This document shows positions 16,993 through 26,107 of a DNA stretch of 64,000 nt, piece by piece. Within the stretch, counting starts at the first letter, position 1; each line of letters opens with the position of its first letter. The stretch is from an uncultured Candidatus Melainabacteria bacterium (lineage in GTDB: Bacteria > Cyanobacteriota > Vampirovibrionia > Gastranaerophilales > Gastranaerophilaceae), in NCBI GenBank assembly GCA_934692625.1, contig CAKUUC010000001.1, positions 201,997 through 265,996 of the forward strand, written 5' to 3'. The notes under the pieces were generated by a model. It was not told the origin of the DNA, searched no databases, and saw only the letters and a program-made list of their open reading frames with translations. Position numbers and translations under genes: made by a program.

Positions 16993-18312
16993 ATGACAAA
17001 AACGTACGATATAGTTATTATTGGTGGAGGTACAGCCGGTTGTGCAGCAGCGTATATTTCCGGACTGTTAGGCTTAAGAACCTTGCTTATTGAGCGGAGT
17101 TCTGCACTGGGTGGCGCTATTACATCTAATCTTGTTGTACCGGTCATGAATGTCGGCAACCATCAGATAAATAACGCTTTTTACAAGTCTTTTGCACTTA
17201 AAATGGCTGAAATGGGCGGTCAAACGACTTATCAAGGTAATATTGGCTGGTTTAATCCAGAAATCGCCAAAATCGCTCTTGATGAAATGCTTAGTTCGGT
17301 TGATGTTGATATTAGATTTAATACTGAGGTTACAAATGTCAAAATTGAAGATAATAATATACATAAGTTGAACATTAACTCTACAATGTTATCTTCATAT
17401 AACTATTCGATATATACTAATAATAATACTCTTACTTTTGATAATACTTTATCGGTATGTATCGAAACGAAGTATATTGTAGATGCAACAGGCAATGCTG
17501 ATTTTTCAAAAAAAGTTAACTGTGAATTTTTAGATGATTCTGCGGAATTTCAACCGATGAGCCTAAGATTTTTGATGAGCGGTGTTGATATTGAAAAGTT
17601 TGGCAAATGGCTTATTTCTATTGACAAAGACCGTAATGTGACAACTTTTGAACATATAAACGGAATTCCACATTTATCTACAGCATACACTTGGGACGAC
17701 AACAAGAAATGGGCTTTAGCACCATTATTTGACAAAGCGGTTAAAAATGGAATGCTAAAAGACGCTGATAGAAACTATTTTCAAGTGTTTACCGTAGCGG
17801 GAATGCCGTCTACGATTGCGTTTAACTGTCCTCGTATTATTGAAAATCTTAATCCGAACATGACTCAAGATATTAGCAAAGCCTTAATTGAAGGTAGAGC
17901 AAGCATTTACAGACTATCCAAATTTTGCAAAGAGTACCTTGTCGGATTTGAAAAAGCTTTTATTTCAAACATTTCTGACGGAATAGGCGTAAGAGTTTCA
18001 AATAGGGTGAAAGGCAAGTATGTTTATACTATTGACGATTTACGCTCGGGCAAAAAATTTGAAAATCCCGCACTTATTTCAAATTATCCGGTTGATGTTC
18101 ACTCAAAGGATAAAAATAGTTCAACCTTAGAACTTGACGGAGAATATCAATTACCAATAGAAAGTTTGATGGCAGCAGATTACGACAACTTGTTTGTCGT
18201 AGGAAGATGTTTATCTGCAGATTACTTGGCTCAAGGGGCATTGAGAGTTCAAGCAAACTGTTTTGCAATGGGAGAAGCGGTTGCCAGATATATCTACAAA
18301 TTGCAACAGTAA
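16993..18312 (+). CDS. FAD-dependent oxidoreductase (FAD-dependent GlpA/PF12831-like)
   Basis: Flavoprotein of 439 residues with ATG 16993 chosen because GAGGAG lies 10 bases before it; an earlier in-frame start at 16975 falls inside that SD. Residues 4-30 give the dinucleotide fold (YDIVIIGGGTAGCAAAY), then GGAITSNLVVPVMN, the second FAD contact YIVDATGNADFSKK, and the C-terminal VVGRCLSADYLAQGALR. The family includes dehydrogenases acting on hydroxy or amino acids. The region near residue 130 (about 25 residues rich in Asn, Ser, Thr, Tyr) looks inserted before the VDATG strand. It abuts the convergent next gene with no gap. Confidence 0.85.
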   Translation: MTKTYDIVIIGGGTAGCAAAYISGLLGLRTLLIERSSALGGAITSNLVVPVMNVGNHQINNAFYKSFALKMAEMGGQTTYQGNIGWFNPEIAKIALDEMLSSVDVDIRFNTEVTNVKIEDNNIHKLNINSTMLSSYNYSIYTNNNTLTFDNTLSVCIETKYIVDATGNADFSKKVNCEFLDDSAEFQPMSLRFLMSGVDIEKFGKWLISIDKDRNVTTFEHINGIPHLSTAYTWDDNKKWALAPLFDKAVKNGMLKDADRNYFQVFTVAGMPSTIAFNCPRIIENLNPNMTQDISKALIEGRASIYRLSKFCKEYLVGFEKAFISNISDGIGVRVSNRVKGKYVYTIDDLRSGKKFENPALISNYPVDVHSKDKNSSTLELDGEYQLPIESLMAADYDNLFVVGRCLSADYLAQGALRVQANCFAMGEAVARYIYKLQQ

Positions 18313-19668
18313 TTAACTTTCGGATAGTCTTGAAGATAGAATATTCATTGCATCAAGTAACGGGTCAATGGTCGTTGAAAATGGCGGTGAATACGTCAAA
18401 TCATTTGCTGCAAATTCTTTAACAGTCAATCTGCCAACAAGAGCAGTTGCTAGTGTGTTTATGCGCTTATCTGCGCCAATAGAACCGACTGCCTGCCCAC
18501 CCAAAAGCAGTCCTGTTGCTTTTTCTGCAACAATTTTGAGTGTAATTTCACTTGCTTCAGGCATGTAGCCAACCATATCATGTTTGTTTACAGTTACTGT
18601 TTCAGGCGTGTAGCCGTACTCTTTGGCGACTTTTTCTGTAAAACCTGTCATTGACATTGTAGTATTAAGACAGCGTGTGACAGAAGAACTTAAAACTCCT
18701 TCAAATACAGTGTAAATTCCTGCAGCATTCAAGGCGGCACATCTACCTTCTTTGTTTGCGGTCGAACCCAGCGGAACCCATACCGATTTTCCGTTAATCA
18801 AATGCGGTTCTTCACAGCAATCTCCGCAAGCATAAATATTAGCAACTGAGGTCTGCATAAGTTTATTAACTTTAATTGCGCCGGATTTTCCTATTACAAT
18901 CCCTGCATCACGTGCAATTTCACTGTTTGGAATTACTCCGACACACAAAACAATAATTTCCGCATCAATTTCTTTTCCAGAAGAAGTCAAAACCTTTGTT
19001 GCAAGTCCGTTTTCACCAACAATTTCGACAACTGCTTCCCCCGTGAGAATTTGAAAATTCTTTTCGTCAGACAATTCAATTCGCGTCTTTATTTCATCAG
19101 ACATTTCAGGATCAAAAGAAGGCATAATCTTGTCACCACGTTCTAGCAGTGTGACATTCAGCCCATTTTTGACAAACGCTTCAAGCAATTCAAGCCCGAT
19201 AAAACCACCACCAACAATGACAGCGTTTTTACTTTTGAGCATTTGTTCTCTAATTTTTATACCATCTTCAATTTTTCGCAAGGTATAAATGTTTTCAAAA
19301 TCTCTTACACCCTTAACATTTGGTATAATAGGTCTTGCACCTGTTGCAATAATTAAACGGTCATAAGGGACACAAATACTGTTGAGTTTGTTTTGTACAG
19401 TCAAAGTTTGTGATTTTATATCAATTTTTGTGACTCGATGTTCTAAATATACATCAATTCCCGCTTGATTAAAATCTTCCACTGACCGCACAAGCAGACT
19501 TCTGTAATCTTTAAAATTACCTTGAATATAAAAGGGTAAACCACACGATGAATATGAAACATGCGTATCATCGGTAAATATTTTTACACTTGAATCAGGT
19601 AGTAAACGTTTAATTTTAGCGGCAGCTTTTGATCCTGCGGCAACTCCGCCTATCACAACAATATTCAT
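18313..19668 (-). CDS. FAD/NAD(P)H disulfide-type oxidoreductase (CoA-disulfide reductase/NADH oxidase family)
   Basis: Pyridine nucleotide-disulfide oxidoreductase of 451 residues. The N-terminal VVIGGVAAGSKAAAKI binds FAD, and SYSSCGLPFYIQG holds the single redox Cys of the CoA-disulfide reductase/NADH oxidase class. AVIVGGGFIGLELLEAF is the NAD(P)H-binding fold and NIYACGDCCEE the second FAD motif. The C-terminal dimerisation domain is complete (LLGGQAVGSIGADKRINTLA). Substrate (oxygen, CoA disulfide, persulfide) cannot be chosen from sequence. Its stop is immediately adjacent to the stop of the convergent gene. Confidence 0.9.
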   Translation of the reverse strand: MNIVVIGGVAAGSKAAAKIKRLLPDSSVKIFTDDTHVSYSSCGLPFYIQGNFKDYRSLLVRSVEDFNQAGIDVYLEHRVTKIDIKSQTLTVQNKLNSICVPYDRLIIATGARPIIPNVKGVRDFENIYTLRKIEDGIKIREQMLKSKNAVIVGGGFIGLELLEAFVKNGLNVTLLERGDKIMPSFDPEMSDEIKTRIELSDEKNFQILTGEAVVEIVGENGLATKVLTSSGKEIDAEIIVLCVGVIPNSEIARDAGIVIGKSGAIKVNKLMQTSVANIYACGDCCEEPHLINGKSVWVPLGSTANKEGRCAALNAAGIYTVFEGVLSSSVTRCLNTTMSMTGFTEKVAKEYGYTPETVTVNKHDMVGYMPEASEITLKIVAEKATGLLLGGQAVGSIGADKRINTLATALVGRLTVKEFAANDLTYSPPFSTTIDPLLDAMNILSSRLSES

Positions 19669-19714
19669 AGTAAAATTCTATAAAAATCAATAGAAATTCA
19701 CATTGCCTAAATTA

Positions 19715-19861
19715 CTAATTTGTGCTGTATGTATTTAAAATCATACCTTTCATAAATTCGCAATAAATGTCGCTATCTTTTTCGTCTGTTTCAGCTTCTG
19801 CTTTTTCAATTAAACTCTTTAGTGCTTCTATAAGCTCTCGTCTTTTTAGTTCTTCAAACAT
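19715..19861 (-). CDS. Small hypothetical protein (48 aa)
   Basis: A 49-codon frame on the minus strand encodes a charged, helix-forming peptide (MFEELKRRELIEALKSLI at the start, then Glu/Asp-rich and a hydrophobic MKGMILNTY end). It fills most of the 300-base gap between the oxidoreductase and the ABC permease. A GGGGTG is present about 10 bases upstream as a weak SD. Composition is protein-like, with amphipathic helix spacing. I do not recognise it. Confidence 0.45.
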   Translation of the reverse strand: MFEELKRRELIEALKSLIEKAEAETDEKDSDIYCEFMKGMILNTYSTN

Positions 19862-19967
19862 AATCTATACACACCCCGTGTTGATTTAATGGTATCTTAC
19901 AGATTATTTATCGGAAATGTTTAATAAAAACTTTAAAATATCAAAGCAAATATTAAGAGATATTAAC

Positions 19968-20852
19968 CTAATCTATCTCATTATAGACAATTTTTTTGCG
20001 AAATTTCCACTGTAAAAGGGTTAAAACAAGAATTATCGCAAATAAAACATAAGCAATCGCACTAGCCTTCCCAACATTGAAATACTCAAAAGCGTTTTGA
20101 TAAATTGAATAAACCAAAACATTTGTACTATTAAATGGTCCGCCCTGAGTCATTAAATAAATCAAATCAAACACCTGAAATGAACTTATAGTCGTGATTA
20201 TGACAACAAAGAATATTGTTGGCGATAACATGGGAATAGTTACATGTCGAAAAGTTTGAATTGAATTTGCTCCGTCAATTTTTGCAGCCTCAAACAGACT
20301 TTGTGAAATTGAAGATAAAGTAGAAAGGAAAATTATCATATTATATCCGATAAGCTTCCATACAGAAACTGCAATTAGTGCCGGCATGGCATATTTCACA
20401 TCATAAAGCCAATTGATATGTAAATGTAACAGCTTATTTAACAAACCGATATTAGGATCAAATATCCAGCCCCAAACAATGCCTATAACTATCATTGGAG
20501 TAATAAATGGTAGAAAATATGCAGTTTTAAAAAACTCACTTCCTCGAATTTTGGAATTCAAAACAGATGCCAAAATCAACGGAATAATAACTCCGAAAAC
20601 CGAAGTCGAAATTGCAAAAACTATTGTATTTACCAAGGTTTGATAAAAAACTTTATCGTTAAATAAATTTTTATAATTTTCTAAACCAACAAAAGATATG
20701 GGATTAAGTAAATCCCACTTAGCAAAACTTAAACCAAATGAGCAAAATACAGGAATAATAATAAATATCAAGGTTCCAAGTAATGCTGGCAACAAAAAGA
20801 TTGTTATTGCCAGATTTTGATTATTTGCCAGATTTTTTAATAAGTTTTTCAT
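19968..20852 (-). CDS. Sugar ABC transporter permease (MalF/UgpA type), apparently alone
   Basis: Inner-membrane subunit of a binding-protein-dependent carbohydrate importer, 294 residues with six predicted membrane helices. The cytoplasmic EAA loop EAAKIDGANSIQTFRHVTIP is complete, as are FVGLENYKNLF and YLMTQGGPFNSTNVLVY. The partner permease (MalG type), binding protein and ATPase are not adjacent and not elsewhere in the window. It may pair with subunits encoded elsewhere. It is divergent from the phosphohexomutase gene with 42 bases between starts. Substrate is unknown. Confidence 0.92.
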   Translation of the reverse strand: MKNLLKNLANNQNLAITIFLLPALLGTLIFIIIPVFCSFGLSFAKWDLLNPISFVGLENYKNLFNDKVFYQTLVNTIVFAISTSVFGVIIPLILASVLNSKIRGSEFFKTAYFLPFITPMIVIGIVWGWIFDPNIGLLNKLLHLHINWLYDVKYAMPALIAVSVWKLIGYNMIIFLSTLSSISQSLFEAAKIDGANSIQTFRHVTIPMLSPTIFFVVIITTISSFQVFDLIYLMTQGGPFNSTNVLVYSIYQNAFEYFNVGKASAIAYVLFAIILVLTLLQWKFRKKIVYNEID

Positions 20853-20894
20853 GGTATGATTTAATTATAATCTAAATAATAGGAGAAGTGAATT

Positions 20895-22319
20895 ATGCAA
20901 AAATATGAACATGCATTTGGAAAAAATGATATTCGTGGAATTTATAATGATGATATAACTGAAGAACTTTTTTATAATATAGCAATAGGTTACACCTCTT
21001 GGATTTCAAAACAAACTCAAAAACAGCCTGAAAACTTGAAAATTAGTGTTTGTATGGATGCAAGATTGCATTCTCCAAGCCTAAAACGTGCAATTTTAAA
21101 TGGATTGTCTAATTCAAAAGTTGGTCACATAGAGGATTTAGGTTTAGCGCCGACTCCTATCGGTTATTATTCTGAATTTGCTCACAATCTTGATGGAGCA
21201 ATGATTATTACCGCAAGCCATAACCCTAGTGAGTACAATGGTCTGAAAATGACATTTAATCATCAATCTTTGAATGAGGCTCAAATCAAAGAAGTTAAAG
21301 AAGAAACTTATGCAAAATGGTCTGAATTACCTGAAAAATTGAACGACTATGACTACCAAACCGAAATTATTGACGAATACATTAACGAAATGAAAAAATC
21401 TTTCGGTAAAGTTGGAGTTGGAATCAAGGTTGTTGTTGACAGTGCAAATGCTACAGGTGGTATCGTAGGACCTAAATTATACAAAGAACTCGGTTGTGAA
21501 GTTGTTGAACTTTTCTCTGAGCCTGATGGAAGATTTCCAAACCATCACCCAAATCCAAGCATTCTATCAACACTTGAAACACTTTCCAAAACTGTTGTTG
21601 AAAATAAAGCAGATGTCGGAATAGCTTATGATGGCGATAGCGACAGAATCGGTGTTGTAGATTCACACGGAAAACCTTTAACTGGTGATAAATTGCTCTT
21701 AATTTATGCAATGGACATCATTGACCAAAAGCCAACCGTTGTGTCTGAGGTTAAATGTTCTCAAGTCTTGTTTGATACTATTAATAAAGCTGGCGGAAAT
21801 GCAATTATGTGTAAAACCGGTCACGGCTACATTAAAGGTAAGATGAAAGAAACAAATGCGGTATTAGGCGGAGAAATGAGTGGTCATACTTTCTTTAAAG
21901 ACAGATACTACGGTTTTGATGATGCTATTTATGCCGGCTGCAGAATGATTGAAATTATTGCAAAAAATAAAAAACTAAACCCTAATTTCACAATTGATGA
22001 AATTTTAAAACCATTCACTCAAGTATTTACAAGTGATGAAGTTCGTTTTCCTTGTCCAAATCACTTGAAAAAAGAAGTATTGGAAGCAATGAAAAATGAA
22101 GTAAAATCTAACCCTGATATGTTTGGTTCTAAAATAAAAGATATTGTCACTCTAGACGGTATGAGAATCGTTTTTGAAGGCGGTTTTGCTCTAATTAGAC
22201 AAAGTAATACAGAACCGGTATTTACGTTGCGTTTTGAGGCTCCTACGCAGGCTGAGGCTGAACAATTCAAAAAGGCAATGACTGAGTTTTTAGATAAAAC
22301 AATTAACGCAAGAGTTTAA
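20895..22319 (+). CDS. Phosphomannomutase/phosphoglucomutase
   Basis: Alpha-D-phosphohexomutase of 474 residues interconverting hexose 6- and 1-phosphates for nucleotide-sugar synthesis. ITASHNPSEYNGLK holds the phosphoserine, AYDGDSDRIGVVD the magnesium-binding loop, GEMSGHTFFKDRYY the sugar specificity loop, and RQSNTEPVFTLRFEA the phosphate-binding loop of domain 4. The GEMSGH form is shared by ManB/AlgC-type enzymes that use mannose and glucose. A TATAAT (20866-20871) and the SD AGGAG precede the start. Confidence 0.94.
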   Translation: MQKYEHAFGKNDIRGIYNDDITEELFYNIAIGYTSWISKQTQKQPENLKISVCMDARLHSPSLKRAILNGLSNSKVGHIEDLGLAPTPIGYYSEFAHNLDGAMIITASHNPSEYNGLKMTFNHQSLNEAQIKEVKEETYAKWSELPEKLNDYDYQTEIIDEYINEMKKSFGKVGVGIKVVVDSANATGGIVGPKLYKELGCEVVELFSEPDGRFPNHHPNPSILSTLETLSKTVVENKADVGIAYDGDSDRIGVVDSHGKPLTGDKLLLIYAMDIIDQKPTVVSEVKCSQVLFDTINKAGGNAIMCKTGHGYIKGKMKETNAVLGGEMSGHTFFKDRYYGFDDAIYAGCRMIEIIAKNKKLNPNFTIDEILKPFTQVFTSDEVRFPCPNHLKKEVLEAMKNEVKSNPDMFGSKIKDIVTLDGMRIVFEGGFALIRQSNTEPVFTLRFEAPTQAEAEQFKKAMTEFLDKTINARV

Positions 22320-22350
22320 TTGCTAAAAATCAAATAAAATTTTCAATAAA

Positions 22351-22373
22351 AAAGAGGTCTTTGTGACCTCTTT
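22351..22373. terminator. Bidirectional rho-independent terminator
   Basis: AAAGAGGTC and GACCTCTTT form a 9-bp stem with a TTTGT loop and flanking A/T runs. It separates the convergent phosphohexomutase and rsfS genes. Confidence 0.85.
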
Positions 22374-22377
22374 CTTA

Positions 22378-22773
22378 TTACTTATTAGCATATTCACTGT
22401 ATTCCTTACCAACTTCACGCCATTCATCTTCAGTAACGCTATATGCGTGATTCCAAAATTTTTCAATTGCGTAAGTTTCACGGTCTTCTTTATGCAAAAT
22501 ATGGACAACAACATCTCCGTAATCAAGCAAGTTCCAACGACTTTTGGAGTCGTTTTCAATTCTCAACGGGAGTTTACCTAATTTAGTTTTAACATTGTCC
22601 TTAACAGTTTCCATCAAAGCCTTAACTTGCGGAGTTGAATCACCGGTAGCGATTACAAAATAATCAGCCAAAGAAGATACATTACTAATATCCAAAATGA
22701 CAATATCTTTTGCCAATTTATCATCTAAAAACTGTGCTATTGCACATGCAAACTTATGTGAATCTAATTCCAT
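22378..22773 (-). CDS. rsfS: Ribosome silencing factor RsfS (Iojap/YbeB)
   Basis: Binds L14 on the 50S subunit and blocks subunit joining when nutrients are short. At 131 residues it has the standard length plus a short tail. The family pattern is clear: DKLAKDIVILDISNVSSLAD, YFVIATGDSTPQVKAL, and the WNLLDYGDVVVHIL...ETYAIEKFW block. It lies 13 bases downstream of rpiB, so the two are likely one transcript ended by the terminator at 22351. Confidence 0.96.
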   Translation of the reverse strand: MELDSHKFACAIAQFLDDKLAKDIVILDISNVSSLADYFVIATGDSTPQVKALMETVKDNVKTKLGKLPLRIENDSKSRWNLLDYGDVVVHILHKEDRETYAIEKFWNHAYSVTEDEWREVGKEYSEYANK

Positions 22774-22786
22774 ATTTTAAACCTTT

Positions 22787-23221
22787 CTATTCAATAATAT
22801 CAACTCTGTGTTGGTGTCTTCCGCCTAAAAACTCGGTATCAAGCCAAGTATCTACAATTTCCAAAGCCATAGTTTCGCCAATCAAACGTTGTCCCATACA
22901 TAATACATTTGAATTGTTATGCTGTCTTGATAACCTTGCTGATGTAGTTTCAGAGCATAATGCTGCCCTAATTCCTTTTGTTTTGTTTGCAACAATAGAC
23001 ATTCCAATACCGGAACCGCAAATCAAAATTCCTTTTTGAGCATTGTTTTCTACAATATTAGCAGTAACTTTTCTTGCTATTTCAGGATAATCGCAAGAAT
23101 CTTTAGTATAAGTACCGACATCAATGACATCAATACCTTTTTGTTTCAAATGGTCACTAATTAAATTTTTATATTCAAATCCTCCATGATCTGAACCGAT
23201 TGCTATAACTAATTTTTCCAT
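22787..23221 (-). CDS. rpiB: Ribose-5-phosphate isomerase B
   Basis: Interconverts ribose 5-phosphate and ribulose 5-phosphate in the pentose phosphate pathway (RpiB/LacAB family). At 144 residues it is the usual size. AIGSDHGGFEYKN binds the sugar phosphate, DYPEIARKV and CGSGIGMSIVANK (with the catalytic Cys) follow, and HNNSNVLCMGQR supplies the phosphate-binding residues. It is the first gene of a two-gene unit with rsfS. Confidence 0.96.
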   Translation of the reverse strand: MEKLVIAIGSDHGGFEYKNLISDHLKQKGIDVIDVGTYTKDSCDYPEIARKVTANIVENNAQKGILICGSGIGMSIVANKTKGIRAALCSETTSARLSRQHNNSNVLCMGQRLIGETMALEIVDTWLDTEFLGGRHQHRVDIIE

Positions 23222-23296
23222 TGTATTCCTCTTTATTTTTACTATATTTCAATGATACAATTTATTTTGCCAAATGTAAATAAATTTACAAAAAAG

Positions 23297-23317
23297 AAAG
23301 AGGCTTTCGCCTCTTTT
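23297..23317 (-). terminator. Terminator of the flagellar operon
   Basis: AAAGAGGC pairs with GCCTCTTT around a 4-base loop, with T-runs on both sides. It lies 34 bases after the stop of the hook/rod gene read on the minus strand. Confidence 0.8.
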
Positions 23318-23350
23318 GTAATGGAGTTTAACGTTATCACAATTATTTTA

Positions 23351-24190
23351 TTAAGAACTGCTAACCATTTGCATTGCTTGTTGTAGCAATTCTTTGTTAG
23401 ATGAAATAAGTTTATTAACAACTTCCATCTGTAATTTTGCCATTTTATAGTAAGAAATATTACCTTTAAAATCAGCATTAGAAAGTTCTAACAGACCTGA
23501 ACGGATTTCACCACAACCCAAAACAGGTTTGCCTGATTCTTCGGTTTCTAAAAACATTCCGTCTTTATATTCATACAATCCTGCGGCATTGTGGAAATTC
23601 CTTGTTGTAATTCGGTATAGCGGAACAACTTTTTTGCCGTTTTCTGCTTTACCAACAATAGTACCATCTTTTTGAATTTCGTATTCGTCATACTTACCTA
23701 AATATTTACCATTATTCGGGTCAATCCACATTTTGATATTAGTTGTCGGGATATCTAATGCTCCGCCCTTCAAGGCTGTTTCTTGATATAAATCAGCACT
23801 TATAGGTTTTGTACCTTGCATAATTTCGCCCTTATCATTAAGGATATAACCTTGAACAGTATTGCCGTTTGAAGCCTTATAAACACCTTCTCCGTCAAAA
23901 GTAAATTCACCTAGTCTTGTGTAAACACTCTTACCGTCAGGTGTTTTTGTCAAGAAAAAGCCTTTACCTTCTAAAAATACGTTATCATTAGAAGTACCAG
24001 GAGTTGACTTACCTTGGCTCATCTTCTTGCTATAGTCATCATTAATTGCACCACCTAAAAAGGTTTTGAAACTTACTTGTTTTTCTTTAAACCCAGGAGT
24101 ATAAACATTAGTCATGTTATCGGCGATAACATCCATCCAGTTTATTGTTGCATATTGGGTATTTATTGCTGTGATAAAAGCATCATTCAT
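23351..24190 (-). CDS. Flagellar hook-basal body protein (FlgE/FlgF/FlgG family)
   Basis: Axial flagellar protein of 279 residues. The N-terminus has the rod-protein motif in diverged form (ADNMTNVYTPGFKEKQVSF near residues 22-40, compare N-x-A-N-x-x-TPGFK). The middle domain (LEGKGFFLT, YTRLGEFTFDGEGVY, ASNGNTVQGYIL) is typical of FlgF/FlgG/FlgE. The C-terminus (LELSNADFKGNISYYKMAKLQ) is a diverged form of the Flg_bbr_C helix. Which member it is cannot be fixed; position after fliK fits a hook protein, but the length fits FlgF/FlgG. Last gene of the fliJ-fliK unit. Confidence 0.85.
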   Translation of the reverse strand: MNDAFITAINTQYATINWMDVIADNMTNVYTPGFKEKQVSFKTFLGGAINDDYSKKMSQGKSTPGTSNDNVFLEGKGFFLTKTPDGKSVYTRLGEFTFDGEGVYKASNGNTVQGYILNDKGEIMQGTKPISADLYQETALKGGALDIPTTNIKMWIDPNNGKYLGKYDEYEIQKDGTIVGKAENGKKVVPLYRITTRNFHNAAGLYEYKDGMFLETEESGKPVLGCGEIRSGLLELSNADFKGNISYYKMAKLQMEVVNKLISSNKELLQQAMQMVSSS

Positions 24191-24212
24191 ATTTTGTTAA
24201 ACTCTCCTTTTA

Positions 24213-25463
24213 TTATTGTTGCTGTTGTTGTCTATTGCGTTGATTTTCACGTTGTTGTTTGCCGCCACGATTAGAGTAACTCAAATCAGAATACGGTAAA
24301 TCGTTTTCGTTAAATGTATTTTTCAAGGATTCGATATTGTTTCTCAAATATTGTTCAACTGCTTTGTCACCCGGAATAAAGTTTGCGGCCAAGGCTCCAT
24401 CTTTACCGACTCTTAAAACAACAGAAACATCTTTATCAAAATCAATTCTCACTGGTTGATTTTTTTCACGAGATTCACTCAATGCATCAAGTAACGCTTG
24501 TGATACTTTAACATTTTGTTGAACTTCTTTAACATCAGCACCTTGTTGAGTCATTTCTGTAGCCTGAGCTGTAATATTTTGCATTGAAACATCATTATTT
24601 TGAGTCAAATTAACAAAGAATTCAGCATCAGATTGAGTCATTGAAATACTGTTAGTTGAGTTATTTAACTTCATAGTTCCAACAGTCTGAGTAGCCTTAA
24701 CATTTGCGACATGGTGAGCAATTGTTGAGGTATTTATCATTTGTTGAATATCATTTGATAATTCGTTATTGTTAATATCAAAACTAGACAATGCATTATT
24801 GAAAATGACATTACCATTCAACATATTATTTTCATCAGCAACTAACGAATCAGTGTTGTAATTGCTATCCGTTGATTGAAGTTGTGAAGTATCTGTCGGA
24901 ACTTGTAAATCATTATCAAGTTCAGTACTAATTGAATCCAACTCATTTTCACGTTTTTTCTCTGATTTTACATCAGTTTTTTTAGAAATCGGATTATCAA
25001 TTTTATTTTTGTTTAAATTCGCTTGAGCAAATTGTAGTTGTTCTTGTTGCTGAAGATTTTGATCCAAACCTAATTGATTTTTCTTATCTAAAATTTGTTG
25101 ATTTTTAATAAGTTCAATATTATTTTTTTCAATATCTTTTAACAAATTTTCTTTATTATCAACAATATTGGCTTCTTTTTTGTCAGAAAGAGTGTTTTTA
25201 TCATCAACTTTTGCATCTTTTGAATTTTCAGCCTTTGTTGCTTCCTCTGATTTTTGAGTTTTTGAAGTTTCTTTGGTTTCTTTTACATCTTTAGATTCGA
25301 CTTTGGTATCTTTTTCAGTTTTTTCTGTAGTTGAAACTTTATCCATTTCATTTTTGAAAGAAGAATCCGAAGTCTTTTTTGAACTTTCAGTATTGGAAGA
25401 CTTTGAAACCTGAGATGTTGCAGATGAACTGCTTACTGATGATACTGTTGAATTTACGCTCAT
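24213..25463 (-). CDS. fliK: Flagellar hook-length control protein, FliK-like
   Basis: A 416-residue protein with a long low-complexity N-terminal region rich in Ser, Lys, Glu, Thr, Asn and Gln (residues 1-300) and a C-terminal domain (about 315-390) matching the FliK substrate-switch fold: PVRIDFDKDVSVVLRVGKDG, then LRNNIESLKNTFNENDLPYS. The very end is Gln/Arg-rich. FliK is an exported ruler that switches the flagellar export gate from hook to filament subunits. It lies between fliJ and the hook/rod gene with gaps of 14 and 22 bases. The N-terminal part is too low in complexity to support homology by itself. Confidence 0.8.
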   Translation of the reverse strand: MSVNSTVSSVSSSSATSQVSKSSNTESSKKTSDSSFKNEMDKVSTTEKTEKDTKVESKDVKETKETSKTQKSEEATKAENSKDAKVDDKNTLSDKKEANIVDNKENLLKDIEKNNIELIKNQQILDKKNQLGLDQNLQQQEQLQFAQANLNKNKIDNPISKKTDVKSEKKRENELDSISTELDNDLQVPTDTSQLQSTDSNYNTDSLVADENNMLNGNVIFNNALSSFDINNNELSNDIQQMINTSTIAHHVANVKATQTVGTMKLNNSTNSISMTQSDAEFFVNLTQNNDVSMQNITAQATEMTQQGADVKEVQQNVKVSQALLDALSESREKNQPVRIDFDKDVSVVLRVGKDGALAANFIPGDKAVEQYLRNNIESLKNTFNENDLPYSDLSYSNRGGKQQRENQRNRQQQQQ

Positions 25464-25477
25464 AATATTATTACCTT

Positions 25478-25942
25478 CTACTTATTGTTATTCAATTCTT
25501 CTTCTGCCGCTTGCTCTTGAATCTTTTTAAAGAACCTTGTGACACCCAACTCGGAAAATTGCTTTAATTCTGCTGCTTTTTCTTCTGCCAAGTATAGTTC
25601 TTTATTCTTTTCTTTGTGTTTTTCAAGAACTTTGACTGCTTGTTCACATTTTACGAGTTTTTGAACTTCCTCGTCGAGTTTTTTTTGCAACTCTTGTCGT
25701 CTTGCTTCGAGTTCCTCGGCCTTCTGCCAAAGATGTTCCAAAAACTTGTCGTAAGTATCGTACATCATTGGGTCAGCCGACCGCATTCCTTGTTTTGTAT
25801 CAAGAATGTCTTGATTATTTTTTTTTATGTCATTCTCGGCTTGATTTACTGCTTGTTGCGCCTTTTGAACTCTGGTTCTTTGTTCTTCTTTTTGATTTAT
25901 TCTAAAGTCCAAAACTTTTTGTAATCGGTACCTGAATGGCAT
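25478..25942 (-). CDS. fliJ: Flagellar export protein FliJ
   Basis: A 154-residue, almost wholly coiled-coil protein with the FliJ N-terminus FRYRLQKVLDFRINQKEEQ and long Glu/Lys/Gln heptads. FliJ links the flagellar ATPase FliI to the export gate FlhA and recycles chaperones. It is first in the fliJ-fliK-hook unit, the same order as in many flagellar operons. fliI and fliH are not in the window. The gene order strengthens the call, since coiled coils alone are weak evidence. Confidence 0.87.
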   Translation of the reverse strand: MPFRYRLQKVLDFRINQKEEQRTRVQKAQQAVNQAENDIKKNNQDILDTKQGMRSADPMMYDTYDKFLEHLWQKAEELEARRQELQKKLDEEVQKLVKCEQAVKVLEKHKEKNKELYLAEEKAAELKQFSELGVTRFFKKIQEQAAEEELNNNK

Positions 25943-26044
25943 GGTTTGTCTACTCTCTTTTTTAGTATTATCCTTTATTTTTCAAGAGTAATAAACATCT
26001 AAACGTATGATATTGTTATAATGATATATTTTTTTAAGTCAACA

Positions 26045-26079
26045 AAAAAGTGAGGACAATATTTACATCCCCACTTTTT
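26045..26079 (-). terminator. rpsA terminator
   Basis: AAAAAGTG pairs with CACTTTTT with an inner GGA/TCC pairing and a long AT-rich loop; T-runs flank both sides. It lies 29 bases beyond the rpsA stop on the minus strand. Confidence 0.65.
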
Positions 26080-26107
26080 AGTTTTATTTTTTTGAGCAAA
26101 ATTTTGA

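Noticed and set aside
22710..23039. 109-codon plus-strand ORF
   Set aside because: Antisense shadow of rsfS and rpiB.
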